From Uloborus plumipes (taxonomy: Eukaryota > Arthropoda > Arachnida > Araneae > Uloboridae): 64,000 bases of DNA. Shown here piece after piece: positions 48,883 through 60,939 of this stretch. Numbering within the stretch: the first letter of the stretch is position 1; every line of letters begins with the position of its first letter. The translations under genes and the position numbers were made by a program. The notes below the pieces were generated by a model. That model was not told the DNA's origin. It was given only the letters and a program-made list of their open reading frames with translations, and ran no database searches. The stretch is from contig JAXGGA010001605.1 of NCBI GenBank assembly GCA_038373865.1, positions 1 through 64,000 on the forward strand, written 5' to 3'.

Positions 48883-49789
48883 GCCGAAAAAAATGTTTTT
48901 CGGACTCTTGAATGCCCCTTTTTATTTCGTTAAACTGATCTCGCAAGTGTTAAATGGCCAAGAACATTTTACAGCACCGTACATCGATGATATTGCTATT
49001 TACTCCCCAACCTGGGATCAGCATGTGAATGATGTAGACAAAGTGTTACAGCGTTTGGGCGCAGCTAGTCTAACTGTAAAACCTGCAAAGTGTAGATTCG
49101 CTCAAGATTGCGTAAGATTTTTGGGTCATGATGTTGGTTCCGGGAAACGATCTCCTAGTGAAGCTAAGGTGAAAGCAGTTCAAGATTTTCCCACCCCCAC
49201 CACTAAAACGCAGGTGCGGTCATTCTTAGGATTAGTAGGGTATTATGGCAGGTACATCCCCAATTTCTCAGAGAAGGCTGTCCCTTTGACGAGTGCTTTA
49301 AAAGGCAGAATAAAAAAAGAAAAGGTGGTATGGACAGATGAATGTGAGGAGGCGTTCCGAGTTTTAAAAGGTTGTTTGGTAAAGAGCCCTGTACTTTTCG
49401 CTCCTGACTTTTCAAAAGATTTCATTCTTCAGACAGATGCGAGTGATAGTGGAATGGGAATAGTGTTAGCTCAGGAACATAATGGGGAGGAACACCCAAT
49501 TCTTTATCTTAGCAAAAAGTTCTCTCGGGCCGAAAGAAATGACAGTGTGGTTGAGAGGGAATTGGCGGCTGTAGTTTATGGTCTAAAAAAACTGTCGCAT
49601 TATTTAAGCGGCCAGTTTGTGCTAATACAGACAGACCATAATCCAATCACCTATCTGGAAAAAATGGTGGGAACAAATGCCCGATTGACTCGTTGGGCTT
49701 TATGCTTACAACAATTTAATTATGACATTAAGCATAAGGCCGGGAAGAAAAACGGGAACGCTGACGGACTGAGCCGGCAAGACCCCTAG
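48872..49789 (+). pseudogene. pol: C-terminal RT and RNase H
   Basis: Reading resumes in the +1 frame near 48880. GLLNAPFYF, then the YIDD polymerase box at 48980-48991, FLGHDVGSG, and VRSFLGLVGYYGRYIPNFSE. RNase H has TDAS (D at about 49436), the ERELAA glutamate and QTDHNP. It ends NADGLSRQDP and a normal stop at 49787-49789, with no integrase downstream, which confirms the unusual order. The frame change is next to GCCGAAAAAAATG, so a small indel is likely. Confidence 0.93.
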
Positions 49790-50288
49790 CGAGCTCCGAG
49801 GTTGTTAAATTGTTTTTGAATAATAAAAAAGTATAAATGTAATAATTGAAACTTTGTTTACCCTTTGCATATCGGAAAATTTTGTGTTTATGTTTAATTT
49901 AAAAAAAAATTTTTGTGCTCAAATGGATTTTCCATTATGCTTATGCTAATTGTATTTAGTTTGGACTTAACGAGTTCAAAATTTTTGTACTTTTTATTTT
50001 TATTTAAGATAATCCAAATGGATTTAAAAGTTATTTTAGACATCCTAAATCAAAGAGGAGCATGATGACTTCTAAACTGAAAGGGATAATTACACTTGTG
50101 TGAAAAGTTTATTTTTATTATGAAATGTATAATGTTTTGTGATCTTTTGGGGTTTTGTGACGCGGGTTAAGGTAAAGTTAAAGTTTTGAGGTAGGGAATC
50201 TGGGGCTGCCTTTTGGGATTCGAGTGCATTGTCTCGGACGCCCTTGTTTCCGGAGTTGGTCCTGGTGTCAGCACCAACTCCCCCTCTT
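49790..50288 (+). other. 3' untranslated part of the second gypsy element
   Basis: AT-rich sequence between the RNase H stop and the polypurine tract; no ORF beyond shadows. CTCCCCCTCTTAGGGGGGAG at 50278-50297 is an inverted pair next to the tract. Confidence 0.7.
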
Positions 50289-50301
50289 AGGGGGGAGGAG
50301 C
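50289..50301 (+). other. Polypurine tract, second gypsy element
   Basis: AGGGGGGAGGAGC directly before the 3' LTR. Confidence 0.85.
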
Positions 50302-51087
50302 TGTGGCATCTCCAAGTCCTTTGCCGAACAGGATCGGCGAGCTTAAAAGGACAGCTGGGGCATTCCCTAGTCCCTTGGCGAAAAGGTACGGCCACCTTTA
50401 AAAGGCGAGCTATTCACTACTCACGTGCCGCTGGCTGCGGTTGAGTGATAGAGAGGGCCAAGCCAATTGTGTCCCAAAACTGGAAGCTCGCGCTCGTTAA
50501 AGGAGTCTGGATGTTTCCCGACGAGGTGGCGCCCGGGTGACACTATAGTAACGCAGCAGAACGGGCGTATGCTGACACTTCAGGGACCGGGTCCTTTTGC
50601 TTGTCACCGCCGGGCCCAGACACCGCTAACGGCCTATGCTGATTAGGCGCCAGTTACCTCGGCAAATCAAGGCTTGTTCTGCAGCTCCCTCTACGCGTCA
50701 CATGCGTCGTCATGACTTCTGGGCCAATAAGAAAATTTAAGGGGGCTTCATGGCCCAACCCATTTTTTGGCTCAGAGCTTCGTCGACAGGACTCCAAACT
50801 TCAGATTGCTCTGGGACTCAAGAGACCGTGCATCTCCGGCTTGTTTAAGTCGTGAGAACTATATATATTTGGACACCACTGAGGCAACTGTGTTTGCCGG
50901 TAAATTTGTTTGTAACCTCTTCAGTGTAACTTTTCTTTTCTTTTATTTTATTCGAGTTTTTTTTTAATGTAAATAAATTTTTTTTTTGGGTTAACTTAAT
51001 TTGACTCGTCAAGTTTATTCTAGTGGTGATCCTTCTTTTTATCGCTCGGTTGATTACCAATTACTTCTGTTTGGCGAAGACGTCACA
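50302..51087 (+). repeat. 3' LTR of the second gypsy element
   Basis: 786 bp, the same TGTGG...CACA ends as 44103-44886, differing by about eight substitutions and T/G-run length changes by eye. Confidence 0.95.
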
Positions 51088-51281
51088 AATGTTTGCAATT
51101 AATCTAAACAAGGCTTTTGCAATGACTTCCAATTTCGCTCATTGATTCTGTATTTGCAGGGGTATTACGACAATTGGGAAATTGGAGCTGTCTCCAATCA
51201 TTCGGGCGAGTATTTTATTTTGTAACCGGAATTCATAAGATAGATATAGAAGAAAGTTTCGTGACGGCCACGACAGCTAGT

Positions 51282-53481
51282 TATATACATACATAGATAA
51301 AGTCTAATTACGTATTTCTAAAACTTAATATTATGTAAGTTCTGTCCGGAGTTTTTTTCAAACAGTCCCTTGCTACAAATTCAAAGCTGCAACAGAAAAA
51401 TTTTGTTACTCTTGTAAATGTTTTTTGGCATCTAGTTTAACGGAATCAACATGAATTTGCCGAAATTGCTGAGAACGGTGCTGAAACGCCACTTTGATTA
51501 GTTTGAGACCCACATTTGTGATGAAAGTATGCATCTGGGTCATTGCAAAAAGTCCTCTGGTAAGAGATTTTAGTAAAGTTAACTAGTTTAATTATGAGCC
51601 ATATTGCTTATTATGTCCATGGTTAGTGTCTACATGTATTGGTAGTTTTGTAACAAATTATATTCCAATAGTTTTGCAAATATTAAGCAACTTAGTGAAA
51701 ATAAACAGTCCCCAGCCAAGTTATATTAGACAGGAGACTTGCCCCTTATCATGATTTATCAGAAAAGCAAACTTCAATTGGCCCTCTTTTGAACCAAAGT
51801 AATAGATTCGTTTCCTGAGCAGTAGTAGGATAATTATACGAACATTTCAACAAAAAAAAAACATTCCCGGACAGATTCTGCATGGGAAATAACGAGTTTA
51901 CAGAGAATCGCCTATACATCAAAATAAAAAAATGTTTGATTTTTTTTTTTTTTTTTTTGGCTAAAAAATGCATTATTAATACAAAACCACAGTTTGCATT
52001 ACAAAAAATACATTTAAAAATATTTCTAAACTTCTTAAATGTACCTTTTAATCCAATTTTACGGTATTCGCTCAAGCCCCAATTGCTTAGTGTACTGATT
52101 TAAATTTACGTAGTAAACTATCACATACTCGCACCGCGAAATAAATTGCACATTTTTGGGATTGCTGAGTTCCCGACTTAGGTCGAATACTTTATTTTGA
52201 ATAGCATCATCTCTTGCGTATAGCTTAAAAGTAAATCACAAAACCTTACACATCGCAAAAAGTTACCCAACTAAAAATTTTTTAGCTCATACTACAAATA
52301 AGTCAAAACTCATAGTTCAAGACAGTTTATACACCTAGAAAATGAGTTCGCTTAGCCCCCCTGGGAAAACCTTTATAATTTAAGGAAAATATGTTATTTG
52401 TCTGCAAGCATAATTTTTTTTTTGTGAGGCAAGGTACTATTTTACCACAGAAAGTTATTTCGAAATAAAATATTGCAGTTTGAAACCGTGTTATAAAAGA
52501 CTAAATTGAAGAAACTTATGGAATACCAATTCAAAAGATATCTAAATAGTTAAATATTGATAAAATTGTCTTTTTCCAACCTCAAAGAATTTATATTTTA
52601 TGCTAGATGTTTACTTCAATAACATTACTTGAATAAACAGTTAAAGAACTGAAAGATATTTGCACAAGATAAATAAAAACTAAGCTAGCCTTCTGAATAA
52701 ATCGTTGAATATTTTTCTAAACCCTGTCTGAGACTATCAGTAAATACTGCATTAACTAAATCATAAAAGGGTTCGTAGTTATTTGAATTTGTAGAAATAC
52801 GCCATCCAATATATTTTTATGATCAAGAGATTTTTCTTTAAAAAGTTATCTTCTGTATTTTATTTGGAACATTTTCACAGAAAATAGTAAGTAAAATAAT
52901 AAGCGTCATTTCAGAAGAATTGCATACTGTGTATTTCCTCTGTGATGCCATCCGAAATCAAATGTGAACAAATAAATAGCGTGTAAATTATAAGCATTAA
53001 ACATCTTGGAAACATACATGAAAATATAGACAGAAAATATTTTTAAAATGCATTCATAAACGTTTTACTTAGGTTACAAAAAATATGAAAAATGAATCAT
53101 CTTTTACAATTTTAGACTAGGACCACAAACATTTGTAAAAACAATTATTTACACTAATTTTTAAATGTATCGCTTCAACTTAAGTGCTATTCAAACATCT
53201 TAAGAAAGCTTCTAACGTTTCTCCTACTCAGGACCGTAACCAGACTATTGTTTCGGGGAGGGTTTTCCCAACTCATTTCTTGTGAAATCTATATGATAAA
53301 TAAAATTTGATTTCATGTTTTATATTTTTTTTATTTACGTGAAAATAAACTCCTCATGCACCAAAGTATAACATGAGGCTTATAGAAGTAAGTAAAATAA
53401 TCACAAAAGTTAACAAAACATGTTACACATTCAAACAAGCAGAATGAAGAAGTAAATCAAAAACACATTCAAGATTAAGTT
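51282..53481. other. No recognisable feature
   Basis: 2.2 kb of AT-rich sequence with a T-run near 51940. No supported gene or terminal repeat. Confidence 0.5.
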
Positions 53482-53482
53482 A

Positions 53483-53690
53483 CTGTCTGTTTGTGTATTG
53501 TGCGCCTGGGAGCCACGGACGCTTTCATCTGAAAAAGGGGTGATAGGTTTAGGATACGCACTACCCGATGCCTTCAACTTTTGCTCGCTTTCTACTTCCT
53601 CGTTGCTTTTCCCCCCTATTTCGAGAAAGTCCGAAGAGACTTCGCGCGTGCGCAGATGCAGCGGAGGTCGCACGAAAAAATTTTAGACAG
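53483..53690. mobile_element. 208-bp MITE (CTGTCT/AGACAG), second copy
   Basis: Same length and ends as 27611-27818, flanked by TA (53481-53482, 53691-53692). CTGAAAAAGGGGTGATAGG and GCGCGTGCGCAGATGCAG are conserved. Frames at 53431-53686 overlapping it are not genes. Confidence 0.85.
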
Positions 53691-53692
53691 TA

Positions 53693-55016
53693 GTCAAAAC
53701 AACATATTACACAATCAAATAAGTACGACTAAAACACAATGAAGAAGTAAATTTAAACACAATCAAGATAAGTAAAGCAAAACAACAAAATACGCAATCA
53801 AATAAGCACGACAAAAACACGACGAAGACGCAAATCAAAAACACAATCAAGAATAAGTAAGACAAAAAAAAACGAACAATGGTATAAGGGGCATTAGCAT
53901 GAAAAATAAAATAATAACCTATCTTTCCAATGAAGGGGAAAATTCTGATGTGGGTGGAGCGAAAAAAACGAAGTTTTTATTTTCGAATCGGTAATAGTGC
54001 GGAAAAGTTGCGATTGGTGAAGACTTACAAAACAAACTAAAAATTTTTGAAATCGGATAATATCTTCCAATCCCGCAACGAGCCTAAAATTTTGAAAAAA
54101 TGAAAATTTTTATGTTTTTAGCGATTTTTTAAAATTTTTGTTTCAATGTTTTTTTTTAATGCTCTTGGACGAAAAAGTTACGATTGGTGAAGCCTTCTGA
54201 AATTTTGAAAAAATATATTGAAATCGAATAATACCTTCTGATCCAGGAACAAGCCAGAAAACCAAAATATTGGATATTTTCAGCTTTTTTTTTTTTTTTT
54301 TTTTTGGGGGGGGGGGGAATTAAAAAAAGTTTTAAAAACTGTTCTCATTTTTTTTCTTCTTTTTTACCCGGTATCCATAGCGTAAAGAATTTTAAAAAGT
54401 ACTATATTACTCTTAAACATTAATTTTTTTTCTTGATTTTTTAGGTATCTTCTAAACATGCAAAACTACTTGTAACCGAAGAATGGGCACGAATGATTTT
54501 ATTAACTGTTTCGGCACCGACTTCAAAACTCATGTTTAAAAGTATAGTATCGATGGTGTTCAAAGAATAAATTTATTTTTTACTTTTTAGAGCAATTTTC
54601 AGCTGGGTTTTTGAAGTCGGTTTTACTTTTTTTTTATAAAATTTTATTTTTATTTCATTCTTTTCAGTGTAAATGTATACCAAGAAGAGTGTCATGTTGC
54701 CATCATGACGCTTCATCTCACTTAATTAACGAGTCCAAAATTTTAAACGATTGCCACTAAAAAAAAATTGTGTTATTTTCTGGGATTTAATTAAAGCATG
54801 TTTAAAATACAAGTTTTCAGCCGATATTACGGATAAAACTGGCCAACAGGTTAATATGCAAAGTGGCCATTTACTGCCGATTCATTATTAGTGCATCACT
54901 AAATTTAACCTTTAAAAGTTAAGGTGATGGGACCTGATAGGATCCTGGAAATATATTTTTTAAAAAATTGGGGAAATCAGGACTAAATATTTTCTATCAG
55001 TAAAACTGCGGTTTTT
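53693..55016. other. Non-coding; internal duplication and T21G12 tract
   Basis: 53700-53870 has imperfect repeats of AACACAATGAAGAAGTAAAT type. A ~180-bp unit with AAGTTGCGATTGGTGAAG and TTTGAAATCGGATAATA is duplicated at about 53995 and 54175. At 54285-54317 a run of 21 T is followed directly by 12 G. No gene. Confidence 0.6.
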
Positions 55017-55152
55017 ATGCAGCATAATCGTATGACGTAGACGCTGCATTTTTTTCTGAAGCTTGAAAATCCATCGACTTGATCGAGGATCGAACTAATG
55101 CTCTTGCCAATGAGAGCCCAGCGACTTTACCGTAAAGCCACTCTATCGGTGA
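55017..55152 (-). repeat. tRNA-derived SINE
   Basis: On the minus strand AGAGTGGCTTTACGGTAAAG looks like an A-box region, and AGTTCGATCCTCG (complement of 55083-55095) a good B box, spaced as in a tRNA. A CAAGTCGATGG to GAAGCTTCAGAAAAAAATGC body with a TATGCTGCAT tail follows. No cloverleaf acceptor stem can be paired, so it is a tRNA-related repeat and not a tRNA gene. Confidence 0.6.
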
Positions 55153-56796
55153 CCGACATAGCAAAGAGTGTGCGCATGAAATTCCATTCATGATGCGCAA
55201 GGAGTATGCACATGAACGGAATTTTGAAGATTTCCCTCAATTTCTTCAGGATTCCGTTCTCAAACTGCGCATCATGGGACCATGGGACCACCAGGAAGGT
55301 GTACCCTTTCAAACAAAAAAAAATCCAAATCGGACTATTCAGTAAAAAGTTATGCGCGGTCATACATTAAAAAAATATATATACCGGTCGACTAGAGAAC
55401 CTTCTCCGTGTTTTCGTCGGTTAATTAAAATTAGTGCAACTAATTTATTCCCATACTGATCTTTATAAAACTGATATGTGCTGTGCACTGATAAGAACTG
55501 ACAAGAATAAGTTTACTCACTAAAATACTAGTTCACAGATACCATGAAGCATACATCCTATTTTCTACAAAATAATACTGCAACAGAGAACAAGGGTATC
55601 CTCTTGTTTAGAGATAATCAGAAATATCACAATCACAAGATTGGGTATTGATTATGAGATAAATATTCAGCGTTCTTTTATTTTAATTGATTTTTCAAGA
55701 AATTCTTCAGTACTTTATAATTTTGAATGCATAATGCTCAGGCATCGGAGAAATTCTATTTCTTGTTTTCATCAAATATCTAATTTATTGCTCAATGATT
55801 TAATAAATTAAATTTCATGACATATTGGATAGATAATATAGCTATTAATAAATATATCATTATTTTTTGCTTTAATTAATTTTAAGTCCATGAGAGGGGG
55901 AACAAAAGCATATGGTCGTCGCGAAAAACATGCATATACTATCAGCAGGATATCTCTTAATTCAAGAAATAACCAAAAGTAAACTTTTTTCCTGTGAACA
56001 GCTAACATATGAGTAGCTTTTTTTTTTTTAAATTAAATTTCTACTGCTCCCCCTTTATGAGAAAAATGGCTGCGAAGATGGCCAAAATGACACGTTTTTG
56101 CCTTGTGGCTTATCTTTAAGCCTAAATATTTCCAAGAAGGAGTGAGAAACCCAAGTTATGCATTGTGTAACCATTTATAGTAAACATCTGTACACTACCC
56201 GAACGTGAGTAAACCTTTGGTTATGTCTTCCTTTTTTTGGAATAAATTCCTCAATTTTAGCAAAATCGGCAAAATCAAGTTTTTGTGGGGACAACTTCAA
56301 AGAGCCCTTTACCTTAGCAATTTTCCTTATGAACGTTCTAGTATTTTTTTTCTGAATACCTGGATTAACTTGTTTCCATAAATACCTAACACTTTTATAT
56401 TGCATGAGTAGAATTTTTTATAAAAAATGATTAGGTACCATCACTTTTTTAGTATTTTGAGTGGGAGGACTAACTTTGAGGGCCTGTATCTCAGAAAATA
56501 AGTGGAGCAGGAACCTAAAAATTTGGACTTTTCCACGCCTCAATATAATCAACTTGTGTGCCAAATTTAAAGAAGATCCGAGTCGGTCGTGCGACCCCCG
56601 TTAGGTGAGTTGGTATGGAATCACTCACCTAATAGTTATTTCTTGCCAGAAAAGGAGTACGTTGAGTTAAGTACTACTTATAATAAAAGTAATTTCAGAC
56701 TATTTTGGTGTATTTTCAACCCAGCACTGTTACAACCGTTCCAAGGTCGGCTTTGACCCTTTTTTTCAGTTTATTGTTACGAGTTAACTATTTTTC
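55153..56796. other. Non-coding; degraded repeat words
   Basis: 55290-55350 contains AAATCCAAATCGGACTATTC with AAAAGTTATG, like the duplicated word at 2600 and 2760. 56560-56600 contains AAATTTAAAGAAGATCCGAG, a common degraded repeat tail. No supported gene. Confidence 0.45.
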
Positions 56797-56800
56797 TTAA

Positions 56801-57100
56801 GGGCTGTCCATAAATGATGTCAAACTTTTCCAACCCTATCGACTCCTTCCCCTTTTGTCGCTAAGTGCCATATTTCCTCTTATCCCCTTCCTCCTTGTTA
56901 CTATGTTGCCCTATGTTTCATAAACATTTTTCTATAAAAAAACTTCTTGATGTGATACACCACCAACTCGTTGGCTTAGGGGCGGTTACCTACTGCTTTA
57001 AACTGCTTGATGTCACAGTTCTTGCAGAAATTCTCACTTCTTGTATCAAATTGGCTCAATTTCGCCCCCTAGAAACATGACATCAGTTGTGGACAACTCC
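56801..57100. mobile_element. TTAA-flanked MITE, 300 bp
   Basis: GGGCTGTCCATAAATGATGT at 56801 and its inverse (ACATCAGTTGTGGACAACTCC-like, ending 57100) are flanked by TTAA (56797-56800, 57101-57104). TTAA targets are typical of piggyBac-type elements. The frame at 56865-57080 is inside it and has no recognisable product. Confidence 0.7.
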
Positions 57101-57104
57101 TTAA

Positions 57105-60100
57105 TGACAAAATTTTAGTATTTGAATTTAGACATTTTTTTTTTTTTAAATTTCAATCTCTAAAAAAGTTTAACAAGAACCATCAAAGTTTTAGTAGTTT
57201 TTTCTAATAACAACACACATCGATAAAATGCTCGATACGCCTTGTACAAAATACTCTTAACAATTTCATAGATTTCTAAGAATGAAACTGAACTTTGTTG
57301 TTCATGTACTAGTCCGACTTCTCAAAGCTACAAATTGCATAGATGCGAACTTCTCATTATTGTGAAAAATATTTTTAACTTCCAGCATAAAGATATGTTC
57401 CGCTCCTTTATTAGGAGTTTCTCATTCAGCTCTAATGCACTCATATCAGGTTGCTGACCCCCAAACGAGATAGAAGAGTAGTCCCTAGATACTGTAGCTT
57501 GGTAAGATTTGAAGTCAAATAAAATCTTCGGTATTTGCTTAGAGTTTTGCCTTAACTTTTAGCCATATTTGCTAAAATGCTTTTGGAACTTTCTTGGTAA
57601 ATCAGGATGTTGCCATTCTATTTTGATTAAGTATTCTAATTTGTTTTCTTGAAATCCTGATTTATTCCACAAACGTGACTAGATTTAATTCGAAAGGTTG
57701 CTGAGATCTTTGGAGAGATTACAAGTTAAAATCAGAGAAGTAATTGACTTTCAGAAGCTCTCTGCTGCATTTTTCCAGGCATATTACTGGCAGAAGTAGA
57801 ACATACTAGCTCCCCATTATTTTTCAGAAACACTCATTTTCATTAATTAATTTTTTTATGAGGGAATTGGTTTTTTCGATTTCAAACTATCAGTCTTTTC
57901 CGTAAAGTGAACTGTTTCCAGATACAGATCGGAATAAATATTCAAGCTAGAGCGAAACTCTTTTTCGCTGTTTGGGTGGAAAGAGAAGACATGAAACAGA
58001 CGACATGAAGGAAAGTGGGAGATGGAGGAAAAAAATAACGTTTCAGGGGCGTACATAAAGCGGACGTAATTACAGGGTACTTGTTACTATGTATACATTA
58101 TGTAAATAACTCCAGGTATGAATAAAAAAAAAGAAAAGTTTGAATAGAAAGATCTGTGTTAAGTGCATATAAGAATTTACAAGAGTTTGGAAGTACAAAA
58201 CGTAGGAAATGGCAGATCGATAGACCTGTCCCTCGTTCTGTAAAACTATTTCATCGTCTCTGTTACAAGATTTAATACGAATTCAATATTTATCAAGGAT
58301 GATATTTTGATGCGCTAAATTATCTCTTAATAGGAATTCGCAAGGCTTGCATTTCAAAAAGAAATTTATAAATATTTTTAAATTGCTTGTTCATTGGTTT
58401 ATCCACATATCGGGATGTCCTTATCCTTGAAATTCGGATTCATAAATGATTCCTTTACAACTAAGTTACACAGCGATGCAAAAGTTTAGACAAAATGCAA
58501 ATATATGAATAAAAAGAAAACTATTCAGCGAAATGCTTTCAAATTTCTACTGCAGGTACTAAATATAGTCCCAAATACGCGTCTGGAGTTATTAAAAATA
58601 TAACCGAAACGAAAATCGGAAATTACAAAAGACTTTTTTTTTACTGTTTCAAAAGTTTAGATAACAGTCAGATTTTAGGCAAATATCTCTTAAAATGTGA
58701 TTGGTGGAGGAAAGGCGGGACTTTATTATTCGAATATAAAGTGCAGAGATTGCTAAATGAATAATCAAAATCCCAAAAGTTCTGTAGTTTGCGTGTAAAG
58801 AAGAAAAGAATGTTTCGAAGCCGAAATTTGAAAATGAACCAACTTTATTATTTTTTTGTCTTTTACATCGGCTCTAATATGGTAGTACATTGTTTTTTAC
58901 TTCGTGGAGAGAAAATTCAGACGTATCTATAAGAAAGTCCAAGACAAATTATATTTCTTGAGGATGAAAGAATTGAAAAAACGGCTCGAACTGACGATTT
59001 GCCCTTAATACTACAAAACTTCAACTTGAGTGAAAAACAGCACGTGACAGTAAAAGTAGATGAACAACTGAATCGGAATGCATAAAAAAAACAAAGAATT
59101 GGGCTTGAGCCTTTTCGGACAGAGTGTCCCAAATAAGCCAGATTTTAATGGATAACTCGGACTAAAATTTCAAACTTTGTTCACTTTGAGAATTAGGGGG
59201 GTGGGGAGTGTTACCATAAGCTTGGGAAAATAGGGATCCTGTTCTTTGAGAAAATGCTGCGTATTATATTGACGATTTATTATACACCGCGTTGTATTGA
59301 CGACATTGCTGAAAAACAATTTTTTCAGCTAGAATAAGGTGAAAAGTAGAATACTTCCTGCACATGGCTAAAAATTTCAATAGGCGTTTTCGCCTTCATC
59401 ATCCGTGCAAAAGAAAACCTCTTTGAAAGCAGTTAAGTTTATTTGTTAGTATAGGCCAATTCTTCTTATTATTTTTGTTGGGTTTTTCTCAATTTATTTA
59501 TTTTTTAATAAAGGTTCATTTATAAAATTGGTTGCCCGTTTTTCTTTTTTTTTTTTTTTTTTTTTTTGTGCCACACCTTGTAAATTCAACAATTTTTTTT
59601 GTTCTGTCCTTGTATGGAAAAAAACTGAATACGACTTCAAAATAATTACAACGAAGGGATGAAATTTTCATTGTTTTCCAAATTATTGAGCAAGTTGTGA
59701 GATCAAAAGATATTTTCCAGCATGAATTTTTATTTTTTCTTTATTTTTCTTTTTTTTATTTTAATTTATTTTGTTATTCATAATTTGTTTACTTATTTAC
59801 TTATTACTTAATTTTTATTTTATTTATTTGTTTACCTTTTTTTTTTTTTTTTTTTTCAACTTCTTTGAGTCTACACCGATTGTGACTTTTCCGTACTATA
59901 CCAGCTTTAAACTGAAAATGCATTTGTTTTTTAATCCTCGTATTGTATATAGTCGGGCTTCTAAAACGTTTACATGAAAAAAGACTTAATGTGTAAAAAT
60001 AATATACAAAGAATTGCATTTCAAACAAAAACAATAGTAGAATTTAAAACTAAACCATAACGCAATAATAAATAAACAGAGTAGCTTTTACAGAATAAAA

Positions 60101-60454
60101 TACTAGTCAATTCCCTCATGGCTTTGTTGAAACATTTCTCTTCAAGGGTAATACTAGTTCGACGTTTTGGCAGCTCATATTTTGTTACCGAAGTCAAAAA
60201 ACTAAAAAGAAAGTGAGAAATCCGGAAAAAATAAAAAGACAAATCTTTTTATTACGTTAGTGATATGTTTTATTGCGTTATTGTACAGGTCCAGGAACAG
60301 AGACTGGATTGATTTTAAAACATATATTTTACTTCTAGATGCTGCTTATTTAATTGCTGTTGGCATTGATAAGTTATGACACATTATGCTTTACAGGATA
60401 AATAAGAATTGTCTAATGCAAAATTCGTAATTTTTAGCTGATAACAAAAGTTTG
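57105..60454. other. No supported gene
   Basis: AT-rich. ACAGCGATGCAAAAGTTTAG at 58472 resembles a Tc1-type end and AAAAGTTTAGATAACAG at 58651 may be related, but no element can be closed. Several T-runs (59545, 59838). Confidence 0.45.
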
Positions 60455-60578
60455 AATTTATTTATTTTTTATTTATTTATTTATTTATTAGTTTATTTAT
60501 TTATTTATTTTTTATTTATTTATTTATTTATTAGTTTATTTATTTATTTATTTATTAGTATATTTATTTATTTATTTT
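60455..60578 (+). repeat. (ATTT)n microsatellite
   Basis: Repeated TTTA with interspersed ATTAGTTT variants giving an irregular higher-order period of about 40 bp. Confidence 0.95.
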
Positions 60579-60740
60579 TCGATATCATTTACTTCTTTAT
60601 CATCATCATTTCAGATTAATTGAAAAGGCAAATACGAGAGAAAGTCATTTAGTAAGTCACAAAAGATAATAAAAACTACATTACCGTATTCGATATACGA
60701 CTTAATTTTTGTTTCATTATTTTTTAAGTTTGCAGCATTA

Positions 60741-60850
60741 CTGTCCGTCCGTAAACGCCGTGCGTAGCACTCGCGAACCATTCCACTTAAAAAAAGGGGT
60801 GACGGGTTGTGGGTGCGAACTTTCCGAAGTTTTCAATTTAAAACTTGCAT
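60741..60850. repeat. Diverged partial copy of the 208-bp MITE
   Basis: After TA, CTGTCCGTCCGTAAACGC through AAAAAAAGGGGTGACGGGTT matches the left half of 53483-53690; the right half is lost. Confidence 0.6.
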
Positions 60851-60939
60851 TTGACATCCTTTGGACATTCTTAACTAAACTGTGTATTTGAAATGATGAT
60901 CACTTGTCTTTTTAAACTATGTATTTTACCGTGATGATC

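Larger units (their letters stand above)
44103..51087 (+). mobile_element. Ty3/gypsy element with integrase before RT (Gmr1-like order)
   Basis: 6985 bp with LTRs of 784 and 786 bp, flanked by the 4-bp duplication AATG (44099-44102, 51088-51091). Order seen in the translation: Gag, zinc knuckle, protease, integrase, GPY-like domain, reverse transcriptase, RNase H, untranslated region, polypurine tract. Normal Ty3/gypsy order puts integrase last. Integrase before RT is the Ty1/copia order, described inside Ty3/gypsy only for the Gmr1-type group as far as I recall. The RT and integrase sequences are gypsy-like, not copia-like. LTRs differ by about eight substitutions and a few T-run indels. Confidence 0.95.
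43237..51280 (+). mobile_element. Helitron split by the second gypsy element
   Basis: 5' end A|TCTAATATATAGAAGAAAGT at 43237; 3' end with a short hairpin TCGTGACGGCCACGA, then CAG and CTAG at 51277-51280 followed by T. ATATAGAAGAAAGT occurs directly repeated near both ends (43242, 51243). About 1.05 kb without the insertion. Left part contains a TGTCTGTCTGTGTGTCTG run and several imperfect ~130-bp repeats (GGGTGGAGCAATCG, TATATCTCGAGAAGTAAT). No coding gene of its own. Confidence 0.7.

Noticed and set aside
55083..55150. tRNA gene
   Set aside because: The B box is good but the acceptor and anticodon stems do not pair; a SINE head explains it better.
58472..59150. Tc1-like left end at ACAGCGATGCAAAAGTTTAG with downstream coding
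   Set aside because: No partner end and no recognisable DDE motifs in the broken frames.
59117..59590. A Tc1/mariner element between ACAGAGTGTCCCAAATAAG and CACACCTTGTA
   Set aside because: The putative ends match too poorly and no transposase remains between them.
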